NCBI GenBank assembly: GCA_963706885.1
Contig: CAVPNX010000027.1
Span: forward strand, 1 to 64,000
Direction: 5' to 3'
Length of the DNA: 64,000 nucleotides
Source: Prado023 sp963706885
Lineage (GTDB): Bacteria; Actinomycetota; Actinomycetes; S36-B12; CAIYMF01
Below the pieces are notes generated by a model, which worked only from the letters and a program-made list of their open reading frames with translations, was not told the origin of the DNA and did no database searches. Made by a program: the position numbers and the translations under genes. Every line of letters starts with the position of its first letter. The first letter of the stretch is position 1. This document shows positions 9,775 to 19,041 of the stretch, piece by piece.

Positions 9775-10847
9775 GCGGCCCCACGTGCGATCGTGCCCGA
9801 GCCCACCACCCGCGTCCCGTCGTAGAGCACCGCGGCCTGGCCGGGGGCCACCCCACGCAGCGGGCTGGCCAGCCGCGCGAGGAACCCGGAATCGTCGGAC
9901 GTCACGATCGCCGGGATCTCCTCACCGTGGGCGCGGACCTGCACCCCGAGGGCAGCCTCCCCCACCAACGCCGGCCCGCACCACCGGGGCCGGATCGCCC
10001 TGAGCGTGGCCACGTCCAGCATGGCCGCCGGCCCGACGGACACCCGCCTGCGCGGGATGTCGACGTCGACCACGTACCGCCGTGAGCCGTCCTGCGCCGG
10101 GACGCCCAGTCCGACACCGCGACGCTGACCGACGGTGAAGGCGTAGGCACCCTCGTGCGCGCCCACGACCTCCCCGGTGGCGGCATCAACGATCTCCCCG
10201 GGCGCCGCCCCCAGTCGCGAGCGCAGGAACCCGGCGGTGTCGCCGGTGGGGATGAAGCAGATGTCGTGGCTGTCCGGCTTGGCGGCAACGGCCAGCCCCA
10301 GGGCCGCCGCCTCAGCGCGGACGTCGGCCTTCCGCGAACCACCCAGCGGGAACATGCACCCGGCGAGCTGGTCGGCGTCGAGGACACCCAGGACGTAGGA
10401 CTGGTCCTTGCCGGGGTCGACCGCACGGTGCAGCTCACGACCAGCGGGACCCTCGACCAGCTGCGCGTAGTGCCCGGTGCACACGGCGTCGAAGCCCAGG
10501 GCGCGGGCACGGTCGAGGACGGCCGCGAACTTGATCCGCTCGTTGCAGCGCAGGCAGGGGTTCGGCGTCCGACCCGCGGCGTACTCAGCAAGGAAGTCGT
10601 CCACGACGTCCGCGGCGAACTCCTCGGACATGTCCCACACGTAGAACGGGATACCGAGCAGATCCGCTGCCCGCCAGGCATCGCGGGAGTCCTCGATCGT
10701 GCAGCACCCGCGGGCACCCGACCGGTAGGACTCGGGGTTGCGCGACAACGCCAGGTGCACGCCGGTCACCTCATGCCCGGCGGAGACCGCCCGCGCTGCG
10801 GCCACGGCGGAGTCGACGCCGCCGGACATGGCGGCCAGGACCTTCAC
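9771..10847 (-). CDS. mnmA: tRNA-specific 2-thiouridylase MnmA
   Basis: MnmA activates U34 of Lys, Glu and Gln tRNAs with ATP and inserts sulfur supplied by a cysteine desulfurase. The PP-loop SGGVDS is at residues 8-13. The catalytic cysteine lies in NPCLRCN (C98/C101). The second active cysteine is in HDICFIPTGD (C197). The C-terminal beta-barrel follows. Length is 358 aa. It starts at GTG 10847, one base after the stop of the desulfurase gene, its expected sulfur donor. Confidence 0.95.
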   Translation of the reverse strand: MKVLAAMSGGVDSAVAAARAVSAGHEVTGVHLALSRNPESYRSGARGCCTIEDSRDAWRAADLLGIPFYVWDMSEEFAADVVDDFLAEYAAGRTPNPCLRCNERIKFAAVLDRARALGFDAVCTGHYAQLVEGPAGRELHRAVDPGKDQSYVLGVLDADQLAGCMFPLGGSRKADVRAEAAALGLAVAAKPDSHDICFIPTGDTAGFLRSRLGAAPGEIVDAATGEVVGAHEGAYAFTVGQRRGVGLGVPAQDGSRRYVVDVDIPRRRVSVGPAAMLDVATLRAIRPRWCGPALVGEAALGVQVRAHGEEIPAIVTSDDSGFLARLASPLRGVAPGQAAVLYDGTRVVGSGTIARGAA

Positions 10848-10848
10848 C

Positions 10849-12060
10849 TCAGCCCCCGTCGCGGGCCGCGGCCGCCATCTGGGCGCTGATCCGGACCTGG
10901 CCGGCCCGCCCGGCACGTGCCAGCGCAGCAGGGAGGGCGGCCACGAGCGCGTCCACGTCCGCACCCGTCGAGGTGTGCCCCAGGCTGAAGCGCAGCGACG
11001 AGCGGGCCCGCACCGGGTCGATGCCCATGGCCAGCAGCACGTGGCTCGGCTCGGGCACCCCGGCACTGCACGCCGACCCCATCGACACCTCGACGTCGGC
11101 CGCGTCCAGCAGCATCAGCAGTGCGTCGCTCTCGCACCCCGGGAACGAGACATGCGCGTTGCCCGGAAGACGGGCGTCGGGACCGCCGATCGCACCGTTG
11201 ACGATCGAACCGGGGGCGACTTCGAGAACCCGGGCGATCAGCTCATCACGAAGGGCGGCGATGCGCGCCGAGCGCGGCACGACATCACCCAGGACGTGCT
11301 CGGCGGCGGCGGCGAAGCCGACGAGCGCCGGGACATCGAGCGTCCCGGAGCGGACCTGGCGCTCCTGGCCGCCGCCGTGGGTCAACGGGGTGAGTTCGAG
11401 ACCCCGACGTGCCACCAGGGCGCCGACCCCCAGGGGGCCGCCGAGCTTGTGCGCAGAGATCGCCAGCGTCTCGGGGAGAGCTGCGTCCACGGGGATCGAT
11501 CCCACCGCCTGGACGCCGTCGACGTGCAGGGGGACCCCGGCCTCGGCGCACAGGGCGGCAACCTCGGCGACCGGCTGGACCGTGCCGACCTCGTTGTTGG
11601 CCCACATGACGGCCACGAGCGCCGTCTGCCCCGGATGGGCGGCCAGCTCGTCGCGGACCTGCGCGACGTCGACCCGGCCCTCGGAGTCCACGTCGAGCCA
11701 GACCACGTCAGCGCCTTCGTGCTCCCCCAGCCAGTGGACGGGGTCGAGGACGGCATGGTGCTCGATCCGAGAGGCCAGGACCCGCCGCCGTGTCGGGTCC
11801 TCGGCAGTTCGCGCCCACCACAGCCCCTTGACGGCCAGGTTGTCGGCCTCGGTGCCCCCCGCGGTGAAGACCACCTCGCTGGGCGTGACCCCGAGGGCGG
11901 CGGCGATCGTCTCGCGCGACTCCTCGACCCGCCGGCGCGCCGCCCGTCCGGCGGCATGCAGCGACGAGGCATTGCCCGTGTGGGACAGGGCCTCGATCAT
12001 GGCCTCGCGGGCACAGTCCAGCAGCGGGGTGGTGGCCGCGTGGTCGAGGTACGTGCGCAT
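10849..12060 (-). CDS. cysteine desulfurase (IscS/NifS family)
   Basis: This PLP enzyme releases sulfur from cysteine as an enzyme persulfide. The PLP lysine is in SAHKLGGP (K205). The persulfide-forming cysteine is in SMGSACSAG (C331), the long-loop class I type typical of IscS. It begins MRTYLDHAATTP and is 403 aa long. It directly precedes mnmA, which fits sulfur supply for tRNA thiolation. A TACGAT box 9 bases before the ATG suggests a leaderless or nearly leaderless start. Confidence 0.92.
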   Translation of the reverse strand: MRTYLDHAATTPLLDCAREAMIEALSHTGNASSLHAAGRAARRRVEESRETIAAALGVTPSEVVFTAGGTEADNLAVKGLWWARTAEDPTRRRVLASRIEHHAVLDPVHWLGEHEGADVVWLDVDSEGRVDVAQVRDELAAHPGQTALVAVMWANNEVGTVQPVAEVAALCAEAGVPLHVDGVQAVGSIPVDAALPETLAISAHKLGGPLGVGALVARRGLELTPLTHGGGQERQVRSGTLDVPALVGFAAAAEHVLGDVVPRSARIAALRDELIARVLEVAPGSIVNGAIGGPDARLPGNAHVSFPGCESDALLMLLDAADVEVSMGSACSAGVPEPSHVLLAMGIDPVRARSSLRFSLGHTSTGADVDALVAALPAALARAGRAGQVRISAQMAAAARDGG

Positions 12061-12282
12061 GGTGGCCCAATCGTAGGTGAGCGGGGCCGAACCGGCTCCC
12101 GCGCTCGGCCGAGCGGCCAACCTGGCGTCGCCCACCACGCTGGCTGCGTCAGTGTCATGGATCCGGTCCCTCACGTGAACCGAACCCATGACACACGCGT
12201 CGGAGAGACGGCGAGCACTGGCGGGGAAAGCACTGGCGGGGCCCGACCGTCGCCGGCCTGGCCCCGCCATCGAACGTGCCTG

Positions 12283-13236
12283 TCAGCCCTTGCGCTTGGC
12301 AACCTCGTCGGTCAGCTGCGGGACGACCGCGAACAGGTCACCCACAACTCCGAAGTCGGCGAGCTCGAAGATGGGCGCCTCCGGGTCCTTGTTGACCACG
12401 ACGACGGTCTTCGACGTCTGCATGCCGGCCCGGTGCTGGATGGCCCCGGAGATCCCGTTGGCGATGTAGAGCTGCGGGGCAACGGTCTTGCCGGTCTGCC
12501 CGACCTGGAACTGGTGGGGGTACCAGCCCGCGTCGGTGGCCGCACGCGAGGCGCCCACCGCGGCACCCAGCGAGTCGGCGAGGGACTCGATCACGCCGAA
12601 GCCCTCGGCGCCACCCACGCCGCGCCCACCGGAGACCACCACAGCCGCCTCAGCCAGGTCCGGGCGACCGCCCTTGGCCTGCACGACCTTGTCGGTGATC
12701 CGCGCGGACTTCGCGGCGGCGGAGAGCTCGACGGCGACGTCGACGCGGGCGCCGGCTGCCGGGGAGGCCTCAGGGGCCGTGCTGTTGGGCCGCACGGTGA
12801 TGATCGGGGTGCCGACCGCCACCTTCGACTTCACGACCGTGGCGCCACCGAACACCGACTGGGTCGCGGTGGCATCTGCGGCCACGTCGACTGCGTCGGT
12901 GATGATGCCCGAGCCGGACTTGATGGCCAGACGAGCAGCCACCTCCTTGCCCTCGGCGGTGCTGGCCACGAGGACCGCGGCCGGGGACTTCTCGGCCACG
13001 AGCTTGGCCAGGACCTCGGCCTTGGGCGCCACCGGGTGGGCGCTGAGCTCGGCGGCATCAGCGACGTAGACCGTCACCGCACCGTGCTCGGCCAGGCCGG
13101 GGATCGCCGCATCGGCACCGGCGCCGACCAGCACCGCGGCGGGCTCGCCGATGCGCTTGGCCAGGGTCAGCAACTCGTAGGTGACCTTCTTCACGTTGCC
13201 GTCGACATGCTCGACGAGCACAAGTACTTCAGCCAT
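12283..13236 (-). CDS. etfA: electron transfer flavoprotein alpha subunit
   Basis: EtfA binds FAD and passes electrons from acyl-CoA and related dehydrogenases toward the quinone pool. The C-terminal FAD domain shows VVSGGRGVGG, GASRAATDAGWYPHQFQVGQ and the conserved NGISGAIQHRAGM. Length is 317 aa. It lies 11 bases downstream of etfB in a two-gene operon. Confidence 0.95.
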   Translation of the reverse strand: MAEVLVLVEHVDGNVKKVTYELLTLAKRIGEPAAVLVGAGADAAIPGLAEHGAVTVYVADAAELSAHPVAPKAEVLAKLVAEKSPAAVLVASTAEGKEVAARLAIKSGSGIITDAVDVAADATATQSVFGGATVVKSKVAVGTPIITVRPNSTAPEASPAAGARVDVAVELSAAAKSARITDKVVQAKGGRPDLAEAAVVVSGGRGVGGAEGFGVIESLADSLGAAVGASRAATDAGWYPHQFQVGQTGKTVAPQLYIANGISGAIQHRAGMQTSKTVVVVNKDPEAPIFELADFGVVGDLFAVVPQLTDEVAKRKG

Positions 13237-13247
13237 TGCTGGGCTCC

Positions 13248-14027
13248 TCAGATGAACTTCTGCGCGGACAGGAAATCGGCGATGGCCACGCCACCGGTGC
13301 CGTCGTCGGTGACGATCGTGCCCTTGGCCTTCGGCGGACGGGCGGCAGCCTCCTCGACGACCGACCACGCGGCACCCAGGCCGACGTCGCTGGGGGCGAT
13401 GCCCAGACCGGCCAGGTCGACGGTCTCGACGGGCTTCTTCTTGGCCGCCATGATGCCCTTGAAGGACGGGTAGCGGGGCTCGTTGATCTTCTCGACCACG
13501 CTGACGACTGCGGGCATGGACGCCTCGACGACGTCGTAGCCGTACTCGGTGACGCGGTTGGTGGTCACGGTCGTGCCGTTCACGGAGACCGAGTTGCAGA
13601 AGGTCAGCTGCGGCAGGCCGAGGCGCTCGGCGACCATCGCCGGGACGACCGACATGCGGGCGTCTGTCGACTCGCACCCGAGGATGACCAGGTCGGCGCC
13701 GCGGCCCTCAACCGCCTTGGCCAGGGCCAGGGAGGTGGCGACCGCGTCCGAGCCGTGCAGCGCATCGTCAACGATGTGCACGCCGGAGTCCGCACCCATC
13801 GACAGGGCCTTGCGGATGGTGTCGGTCGCCTGGGCGGGGCCCATCGACACGACGACGACCTCGCCACCGTGAGCCTCCTGCAGGCGCAGGGCCTCCTCGA
13901 TCGCGTACTCGTCGATCTCATTCATCACGGCGTCCACCGAGCCGCGGTCCAACGTGTTGTCGGCGGGGCTGAGCGTCTTCTCCGCCCAACTGTCCGGGAC
14001 CTGCTTCACACAGACAACGATCTTCAT
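13248..14027 (-). CDS. etfB: electron transfer flavoprotein beta subunit
   Basis: EtfB is the AMP-binding partner of EtfA and contacts the dehydrogenases. It begins MKIVVCVKQVPDSWAEK and has the signature block DEYAIEEALRLQEAHGGEV and STDARMSVVPAMVAERLG. Length is 259 aa, typical of the family. A purine-rich stretch (GAGAGGTC) precedes the ATG at 14027. The first of two etf genes; likely controlled through the palindrome at 14127. Confidence 0.95.
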   Translation of the reverse strand: MKIVVCVKQVPDSWAEKTLSPADNTLDRGSVDAVMNEIDEYAIEEALRLQEAHGGEVVVVSMGPAQATDTIRKALSMGADSGVHIVDDALHGSDAVATSLALAKAVEGRGADLVILGCESTDARMSVVPAMVAERLGLPQLTFCNSVSVNGTTVTTNRVTEYGYDVVEASMPAVVSVVEKINEPRYPSFKGIMAAKKKPVETVDLAGLGIAPSDVGLGAAWSVVEEAAARPPKAKGTIVTDDGTGGVAIADFLSAQKFI

Positions 14028-14336
14028 GGTCGCGTCGTCGACCTCTCTCATCGCCCGGAGCACGGACGTGCGCCGGTGGCCATTTCCTCTGATCCGCTGG
14101 GCGAATCCGCCGCCCGCAGGCACATATTACCCACGGGTAACAAGTGCTGCTGATCGGGTTCATCCTAGGTGGGCGCAGTGCGGGCCGATGCAGCCCCCCG
14201 ACCCGGACCCGCGGGCCGAAGGTCCCGGCCGGCGAACCGTCGACCCGACCTCGCGCGCGTGGTGAGGGGGGCCAGGGGTGCGGCGCGCTGGGTTCGCCGG
14301 CTGATGGGTCACCGGACGGCGTAGGCTTCGTGGGCT
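14028..14336. other. divergent spacer between etfB and the glycosyltransferase
   Basis: This 309-base region carries the etfBA palindrome and -10 (14124-14140) and the -10 of the glycosyltransferase (TAGGCT, 14322-14327). I see no coding sequence or RNA gene in it. Confidence 0.5.
14127..14140. promoter_or_regulatory. 14-base palindrome over the etfBA promoter
   Basis: TTACCC-AC-GGGTAA is a perfect 6+2+6 palindrome about 100 bases upstream of etfB. On the minus strand it overlaps a good -10 (TAATAT, plus-strand 14124-14129). A dimeric repressor bound here would block RNA polymerase. No regulator gene lies next to it, so it would be served from elsewhere in the genome. Confidence 0.55.
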
Positions 14337-15627
14337 ATGCGCATCCTTCACCTGACCTGGGAGTACCCACCCGTGATGTACGGGGGGCTGGGTCGCCATG
14401 TCCATGCGCTGGCCAACGCGCAGGCCGCCGACGGCCACGACGTGGTGGTCATCACCCAGGCACCGAACTCCGCCGCGCCGGCCCGGGTGCCGTGGGGCTC
14501 GACCGGACCCGTGCAGGTCCTGCGCGCCGCGATCGACCCGTCCCAGTACGACCCGCGCGACCTGCTGGCCCACGTGGCGGAGATGGAGTGCGAGTTCACC
14601 GGCCACGGCAACGCCCTGCTCGCCGACTGGCGGCCGGACGCCATCCACGCCCACGACTGGATGGTCGCCCACGCCGCCGTGGCGCTGCGCAACCGGTGCG
14701 GGGCACCGCTGACGGCCACGATCCACGCCACCGAGGCAGGCCGGAACCGGGGCTGGGTCACCACCGACCTGTCCACGGCCATCCATGCGATCGAGTGGTG
14801 GCTGGCCAACACCTCGGATGCGGTCATCACGTGCTCGCGCACGATGCGCGACGAGGTCAGCACCCTCTTCGGCGTGGATGACGCGCACGTGGTGCCCAAC
14901 GGGATCGAGCCCGCCGAACTGGCAGCGGCCCGAGTTCGAGACCGCCCGGATCAGCGCGGAGAACGCCGACGCCCACCCGCTGATCGCCTACACCGGTCGG
15001 GTGGAGTGGGAGAAGGGCGTCCAGACCCTGCTGTCCGCGATGCCGGGCCTGCGCAGCGCCCATCCGGGGATCCGCCTCCTCGTCGCCGGGCGCGGGAGCT
15101 ACCTCGACGACGTGCAGCGACAGGCCGCGGACCTCGGGCTCGACGGGTCCGTGCGCTTCCTGGGCTGGGTCAGCGAGGAGGACCTGCGCGCCATCGTCGC
15201 CGCGGCCGACCTGGCGATCGCGCCGAGCCTGTACGAGCCCTTCGGACTGGTCGCCCTGGAGGCGGCCGCGATCGGGACCCCGCTCGTGGTGTCCCGGACC
15301 GGCGGCCTGGCGGAGTTCGCTGACGACGACATGCGCGCCCTGACGTTCACCCCCGGCGACGCGGCCAGCCTCGCGCAGGCGGTGGACGCAGCCCTGGTCG
15401 ACCCGCGCGCCACCCACGAGCGGGCGCAGCGGGCCCGTGAGTCGGTCCTGGCGGACCATGACTGGCACGACATCGCCCGCCGCACCACGCTGGTGTACGC
15501 CGAGGCGCAGGACAACCTCGGGGTGGGACCCAACGACCCCGAGCACGTGCGCGCCGACGCCCGCAACGCCCTCGTCCCGCCACGCTTCGATGCTCCGCCC
15601 GGCAGGCTGCTGGACGTCGCGCAGTGA
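14337..15627 (+). CDS. GT4 glycosyltransferase of the Rv3032 / glycogen-synthase-like type, one frame break
   Basis: The N-terminal GT-B domain has LTWEYPPVMYGGLGRHVHAL and HAHDWMVAH. The marker HATEAGRNRGW strongly recalls mycobacterial Rv3032, an alpha-1,4-glucosyltransferase that extends glycogen and methylglucose lipopolysaccharide precursors. The C-terminal donor-binding domain has GRVEWEKGV and the E-x7-E motif in SLYEPFGLVALEA. The frame breaks near 14921-14935 between EPAELA and RPEFETARISAENADA. Joined length is about 429 aa. Its place beside etfBA matches the M. tuberculosis gene order. The polymer made here is inferred only. Confidence 0.85.
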
Positions 15628-16421
15628 CTCCCGGCGTCGGCCTGCGGGGCCAGCGCCCACCGGGGCTGACCCGGGGCATGATCGTCGCCGAGATCCTGAT
15701 CGTGCTGGCCCTGTCCCTGGGCCGGTCCGGGATCTACTCGATCGTCAGCTTCCTCGGGGACCTGACCAGCGGCATCCCCCTGGCCGGGCAGTCCGCAGTC
15801 CTCAACGACAGCCTGGCACCGGGACGCCCGCTGCTCGACCTGGTCCGCCAGGTGCTGCGCATCGCGTTCGCGCTCGCCCCGGTGGCCCTGGTCTGGTACC
15901 TGCTGGTCCGGTCCGGGGAGGGGTTGCGCGCGATCGGCGTGGACCTGTCCCAGCCGGTCCGGGACCTGCTGCGGGGCGCGGGGCTCGCCGCGCTCGTGGG
16001 CGGCATCGGGCTCGTCGGCTACCTGGTCGCCTACCAGTCGGGCGTGAACCTCGCAGTCGTCGCCCAGGACCTGCCCGACCAGTGGTGGCGGTGGCCGGTC
16101 CTGATCGGGGCGGCGATGCAGAACTCCATCGTCGAGGAGGTCATCGTCATCGGGTTCGTCATGCGGCGCCTGACGCAGCTCGGATGGGGGCCCTGGGCCA
16201 CGATCGGCACCAGCGCGGTGGTCCGTGCCAGCTACCACCTCTACCAGGGCATCGGGGGGCTTCTGGGGAACCTCGCCATGGGGGTGTTCTTCGCCTGGCT
16301 GTTCGTGCGCTGGGGCCGGGTGATGCCCCTGATCGTGGCCCACGCGCTGATCGACATCGTGGCGTTCGTCGGGTACGCGCTGCTCGAGGGCCAGGTCACC
16401 TGGCTGCCCTCGGCCGGCTGA
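15624..16421 (+). CDS. CPBP-family intramembrane protease (Abi/CAAX-like)
   Basis: A polytopic membrane protein of 265 aa with about seven hydrophobic segments. The three active-site motifs of the CPBP (Rce1-like) family are present: paired glutamates E171-E172 (SIVEEVIVIGFVMRR), a histidine H205 (ASYHLYQG) and H240 (VAHALIDIV). The family includes CAAX-type proteases and bacteriocin-immunity proteins; no substrate is suggested here. The GTG start overlaps the upstream glycosyltransferase stop (GTGA), so they are coupled. Confidence 0.85.
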   Translation: MTPGVGLRGQRPPGLTRGMIVAEILIVLALSLGRSGIYSIVSFLGDLTSGIPLAGQSAVLNDSLAPGRPLLDLVRQVLRIAFALAPVALVWYLLVRSGEGLRAIGVDLSQPVRDLLRGAGLAALVGGIGLVGYLVAYQSGVNLAVVAQDLPDQWWRWPVLIGAAMQNSIVEEVIVIGFVMRRLTQLGWGPWATIGTSAVVRASYHLYQGIGGLLGNLAMGVFFAWLFVRWGRVMPLIVAHALIDIVAFVGYALLEGQVTWLPSAG

Positions 16422-16512
16422 TCGTCGTGGACCGGCTGCCCGTCGGTGGCCGATCATGCTGGACCAGCCGCCGGACGCCCATCGTGGTGGACTGGCTGCC
16501 GGCGGCCGGCTG
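16421..16512 (+). repeat. three imperfect 20-base direct repeats
   Basis: ATCGTCGTGGACCGGCTGCC at 16421-16440, a diverged copy at 16453-16472 (15/20) and a copy at 16481-16500 (18/20). The tail of the third copy, TGGCTGCCGGCGGCCGGCTGA, repeats the last 21 bases of the upstream gene with two changes, as if its 3' end had been duplicated. CGGCTG and CAGCCG within the repeats can pair, so the array may also act as a terminator. Confidence 0.55.
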
Positions 16513-16527
16513 AGCCAGACTGCGCCC

Positions 16528-16818
16528 ATGTCCCAGCAGCCGAACGACCCCCAGCAGGTCCACGTCTCCCTCGAGATGCCCGATGCGCACAAGGGCGGGG
16601 TCTGGGCCAACTTCGCCCGGGTGTCCCACAGCCCGTACGAGTTCACGCTGGACTTCGCCCGGATCGACTTCGCCACCGCGCCGGACATGCAGGGGGTGGT
16701 CGTGGCGCGGGTGAACCTGTCCCCCCTGATGGTCACCCAGCTGATCGAGGCCCTCGAGACCAACTGGGCCACGTACGCACAGAAGGCGATGCCCCGCGAG
16801 GTCGACGGCGGGCAGTAG
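16528..16818 (+). CDS. DUF3467 protein
   Basis: A 96-residue protein matching the DUF3467 family of small bacterial proteins. The core includes FARVSHSPYEFTLDFARIDF and VVARVNLSPLMVTQLIEAL. The start at MSQQPND was chosen because the longer frame upstream is built from the intergenic repeats. It has no signal peptide or membrane segment. Function is not known. It is followed 146 bases later by the bkd operon. Confidence 0.85.
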   Translation: MSQQPNDPQQVHVSLEMPDAHKGGVWANFARVSHSPYEFTLDFARIDFATAPDMQGVVVARVNLSPLMVTQLIEALETNWATYAQKAMPREVDGGQ

Positions 16819-16964
16819 GTCGCGGGGCATCCGGCGGGCAGGTGGCGGCCTGAGACTCGTCGCGGTCGGGCGTTCCATCGGGCCACACTCCCGGTCGCCC
16901 TGCGATGCTTCCCTCAGGGCGCGCCGCAGGAGGATCCCCGCGGGCCCCGGGAGGAGGCAGGCAC

Positions 16965-18053
16965 GTGGCAGTCGATGGCGGCCCCGAACTGGTCCAGCTG
17001 CTGACCCCCGAGGGGGTCCTGGTCGAGCACCCCGACTACGCGCTGTCATTGACCGACTCAGCGTGGCGGCATCGCTACGCCGACCTGGTGATGGTGCGCC
17101 GGCTCGACGCCGAGGCGACGGCCCTGCAGCGCCACGGTGAGCTCGGACTGTGGGCGCCCTGCCAGGGGCAGGAGGCCGCCCAGGTGGGTGCCGCCCGGGC
17201 GACCCGGACCACCGACAGGATCTTCCCGACGTACCGGGAGCACGGGATGGCCTACGTGCGTGGCGTCGACCCAGTCACCCTCCTCGGCCTGTTCCGCGGG
17301 ACGACCCTCGGCGGATGGGATCCCGCCGACCACGGCTTCAGCCTCTACACGATCGTCATCGGCGACCAGACCCTGCACGCCGTCGGCTATGCGATGGGCA
17401 TCCAGCGCGACGCCACCGACGACGCGGTCGTGGTCTGCTTCGGCGATGGCGCGTCCTCCCAGGGCGACGTCGCCGAGGCGTTCGTGTACGCGGCGGTCAA
17501 CGACGCGCCCGTCGTGTTCTTCTGCCAGAACAACCAGTGGGCCATCTCCGAGCCGCTGGAGCGCCAGACCCGGATCCCGCTGTTCAAGCGGGCCGCCGGC
17601 TACGGATTCCCCGGTGTGCGGGTGGACGGCAACGACGTCCTGGCGGTCGAGGCGGTCGTGTCCGCGGCGCTGGACCGCGCACGTCGCGGGGCGGGGCCCA
17701 CGCTGGTGGAGGCGTTCACCTACCGCATGGGCGCACACACCACCTCCGACGATCCCACCCGGTACCGCACCACGGCCGAGGGTGAGGCGTGGAAGCTCAA
17801 GGACCCGATCGAACGGGTCCGCGCGCACATCTCGCGCACCGGGATCGCCGACGCCGCGTTCCTCGCCGAGGTCGACGCGGGCGCCGATGCCCTGGGCGAG
17901 CACATGCGCGCGGCATGCCGGGCGATGCCCGATCCGACACCGATCTCGATGTTCGACAACCTGTACGCCGCCGAGCATCCGGTCGTGGACCGGGACCGCG
18001 CGTGGCTGTCGACGTACCTGGCCGGCTTCGCGGACTCGGGACGGGGGCACTGA
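16965..18053 (+). CDS. bkdA: branched-chain 2-oxoacid dehydrogenase E1 alpha
   Basis: E1 alpha is the thiamine-diphosphate subunit that decarboxylates branched-chain 2-oxoacids (or pyruvate). The ThDP motif runs from GDG at residues 160-162 to NN at 189-190. The block TALQRHGELGLWAPCQGQEA closely recalls M. tuberculosis Rv2497c, part of its branched-chain complex. Length is 362 aa. GTG start at 16965 follows a GGAGGAGG ribosome-binding site. It heads a bkdA-bkdB-bkdC operon. The name could also be pdhA; I prefer bkd from the residue similarity. Confidence 0.9.
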   Translation: MAVDGGPELVQLLTPEGVLVEHPDYALSLTDSAWRHRYADLVMVRRLDAEATALQRHGELGLWAPCQGQEAAQVGAARATRTTDRIFPTYREHGMAYVRGVDPVTLLGLFRGTTLGGWDPADHGFSLYTIVIGDQTLHAVGYAMGIQRDATDDAVVVCFGDGASSQGDVAEAFVYAAVNDAPVVFFCQNNQWAISEPLERQTRIPLFKRAAGYGFPGVRVDGNDVLAVEAVVSAALDRARRGAGPTLVEAFTYRMGAHTTSDDPTRYRTTAEGEAWKLKDPIERVRAHISRTGIADAAFLAEVDAGADALGEHMRAACRAMPDPTPISMFDNLYAAEHPVVDRDRAWLSTYLAGFADSGRGH

Positions 18054-18054
18054 C

Positions 18055-19032
18055 ATGGCCGTGCTCACGATGGCCAAGGCCCTCAACGCCGGGCTCGACG
18101 CGGCGATGCGCGACGACCCGAAGGTCCTGCTGATGGGTGAGGACATCGGCCGGCTCGGTGGGGTGTTCCGGATCACCGACGGGCTGCAGGCCCAGTACGG
18201 GGAGGACCGGGTCATCGACACGCCCCTGGCCGAGAGCGGCATCATCGGGACGGCCGTGGGCCTGGCGATGCGCGGGTACGCCCCCGTGGCCGAGATCCAG
18301 TTCGACGGCTTCATCTTCCCGGCCTTCGACCAGATCACCACCCAGGTCGCCCGACTGCACCTGCGCTCGGCCGGGACGCTGTCGATGCGGATCGTCATCC
18401 GGGTGCCCAACGGCGGCGGCATCGGTGCGGTCGAGCACCACTCGGAGTCGCCCGAGGCGTACTTCGCGCACACGCCCGGGCTGCGGATCGTCACCCCGAG
18501 CACGCCGGCGGATGCGTTCACGATGATCCGCCAGGCGATAGCCCACCCGGACCCCGTGATGTTCTTCGAGCCGAAGCGGCGGTACTGGGACAAGGGCGAG
18601 GTGGACGTGGAGGCGCCCCTGGCGCCCCTGCCCGAGCTCTTCCGGGCGCGCGTGGTCAAGCGGGGCCACGACGCGACGCTCCTCTGCTGGGGCCCGATGG
18701 TGCGCACGTGCCTGGACGCGGCACAGGCCGACACCGACCGGGACCTGGAGGTCATCGACGCGCGCAGCCTGGCACCGCTGGACATGCCGACGATCATCGA
18801 GTCGGTCGGGCGCACCGGTCGCCTGATCGTGGTGCACGAGGCCCCGGTCCTGGGTGGGGTGGGGGCGGAGATCGCGGCCGAGGTCACCCAGGAGTGCTTC
18901 TACCAGCTCGAGGCCCCGGTGCTGAGGGTCGGCGGGTTCCATGCGCCCTACCCGCCCTCGCGGATCGAGGAGATCTACCTGCCCGACCTGGACCGCATCC
19001 TTGAGGCGGTCGACCGGTCCATGGCCTACTGA
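18055..19032 (+). CDS. bkdB: branched-chain 2-oxoacid dehydrogenase E1 beta
   Basis: E1 beta forms the heterotetrameric E1 with the alpha subunit. The N-terminal domain has LMGEDIGRLGGVFRITDGL and the conserved PLAESGIIGTAVGLAMRG. The C-terminal transketolase domain starts at ARVVKRGHDATLLCWG. Length is 325 aa. Its ATG lies one base after the bkdA stop (TGACATG), so the two subunits should be made in equal amounts. Confidence 0.93.
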   Translation: MAVLTMAKALNAGLDAAMRDDPKVLLMGEDIGRLGGVFRITDGLQAQYGEDRVIDTPLAESGIIGTAVGLAMRGYAPVAEIQFDGFIFPAFDQITTQVARLHLRSAGTLSMRIVIRVPNGGGIGAVEHHSESPEAYFAHTPGLRIVTPSTPADAFTMIRQAIAHPDPVMFFEPKRRYWDKGEVDVEAPLAPLPELFRARVVKRGHDATLLCWGPMVRTCLDAAQADTDRDLEVIDARSLAPLDMPTIIESVGRTGRLIVVHEAPVLGGVGAEIAAEVTQECFYQLEAPVLRVGGFHAPYPPSRIEEIYLPDLDRILEAVDRSMAY

Positions 19033-19041
19033 GGAGGAGCC

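Noticed and set aside
12213..12242. Direct repeat AGCACTGGCGGGG, twice
   Set aside because: Only two copies, 13 bases, in the short etfA-desulfurase spacer; may be chance in GC-rich DNA.
10738..13473. Open frame of about 910 codons on the plus strand
   Set aside because: It runs antisense to mnmA, the desulfurase and etfA, has no recognisable domains and the composition of a reverse-complement shadow of high-GC genes.
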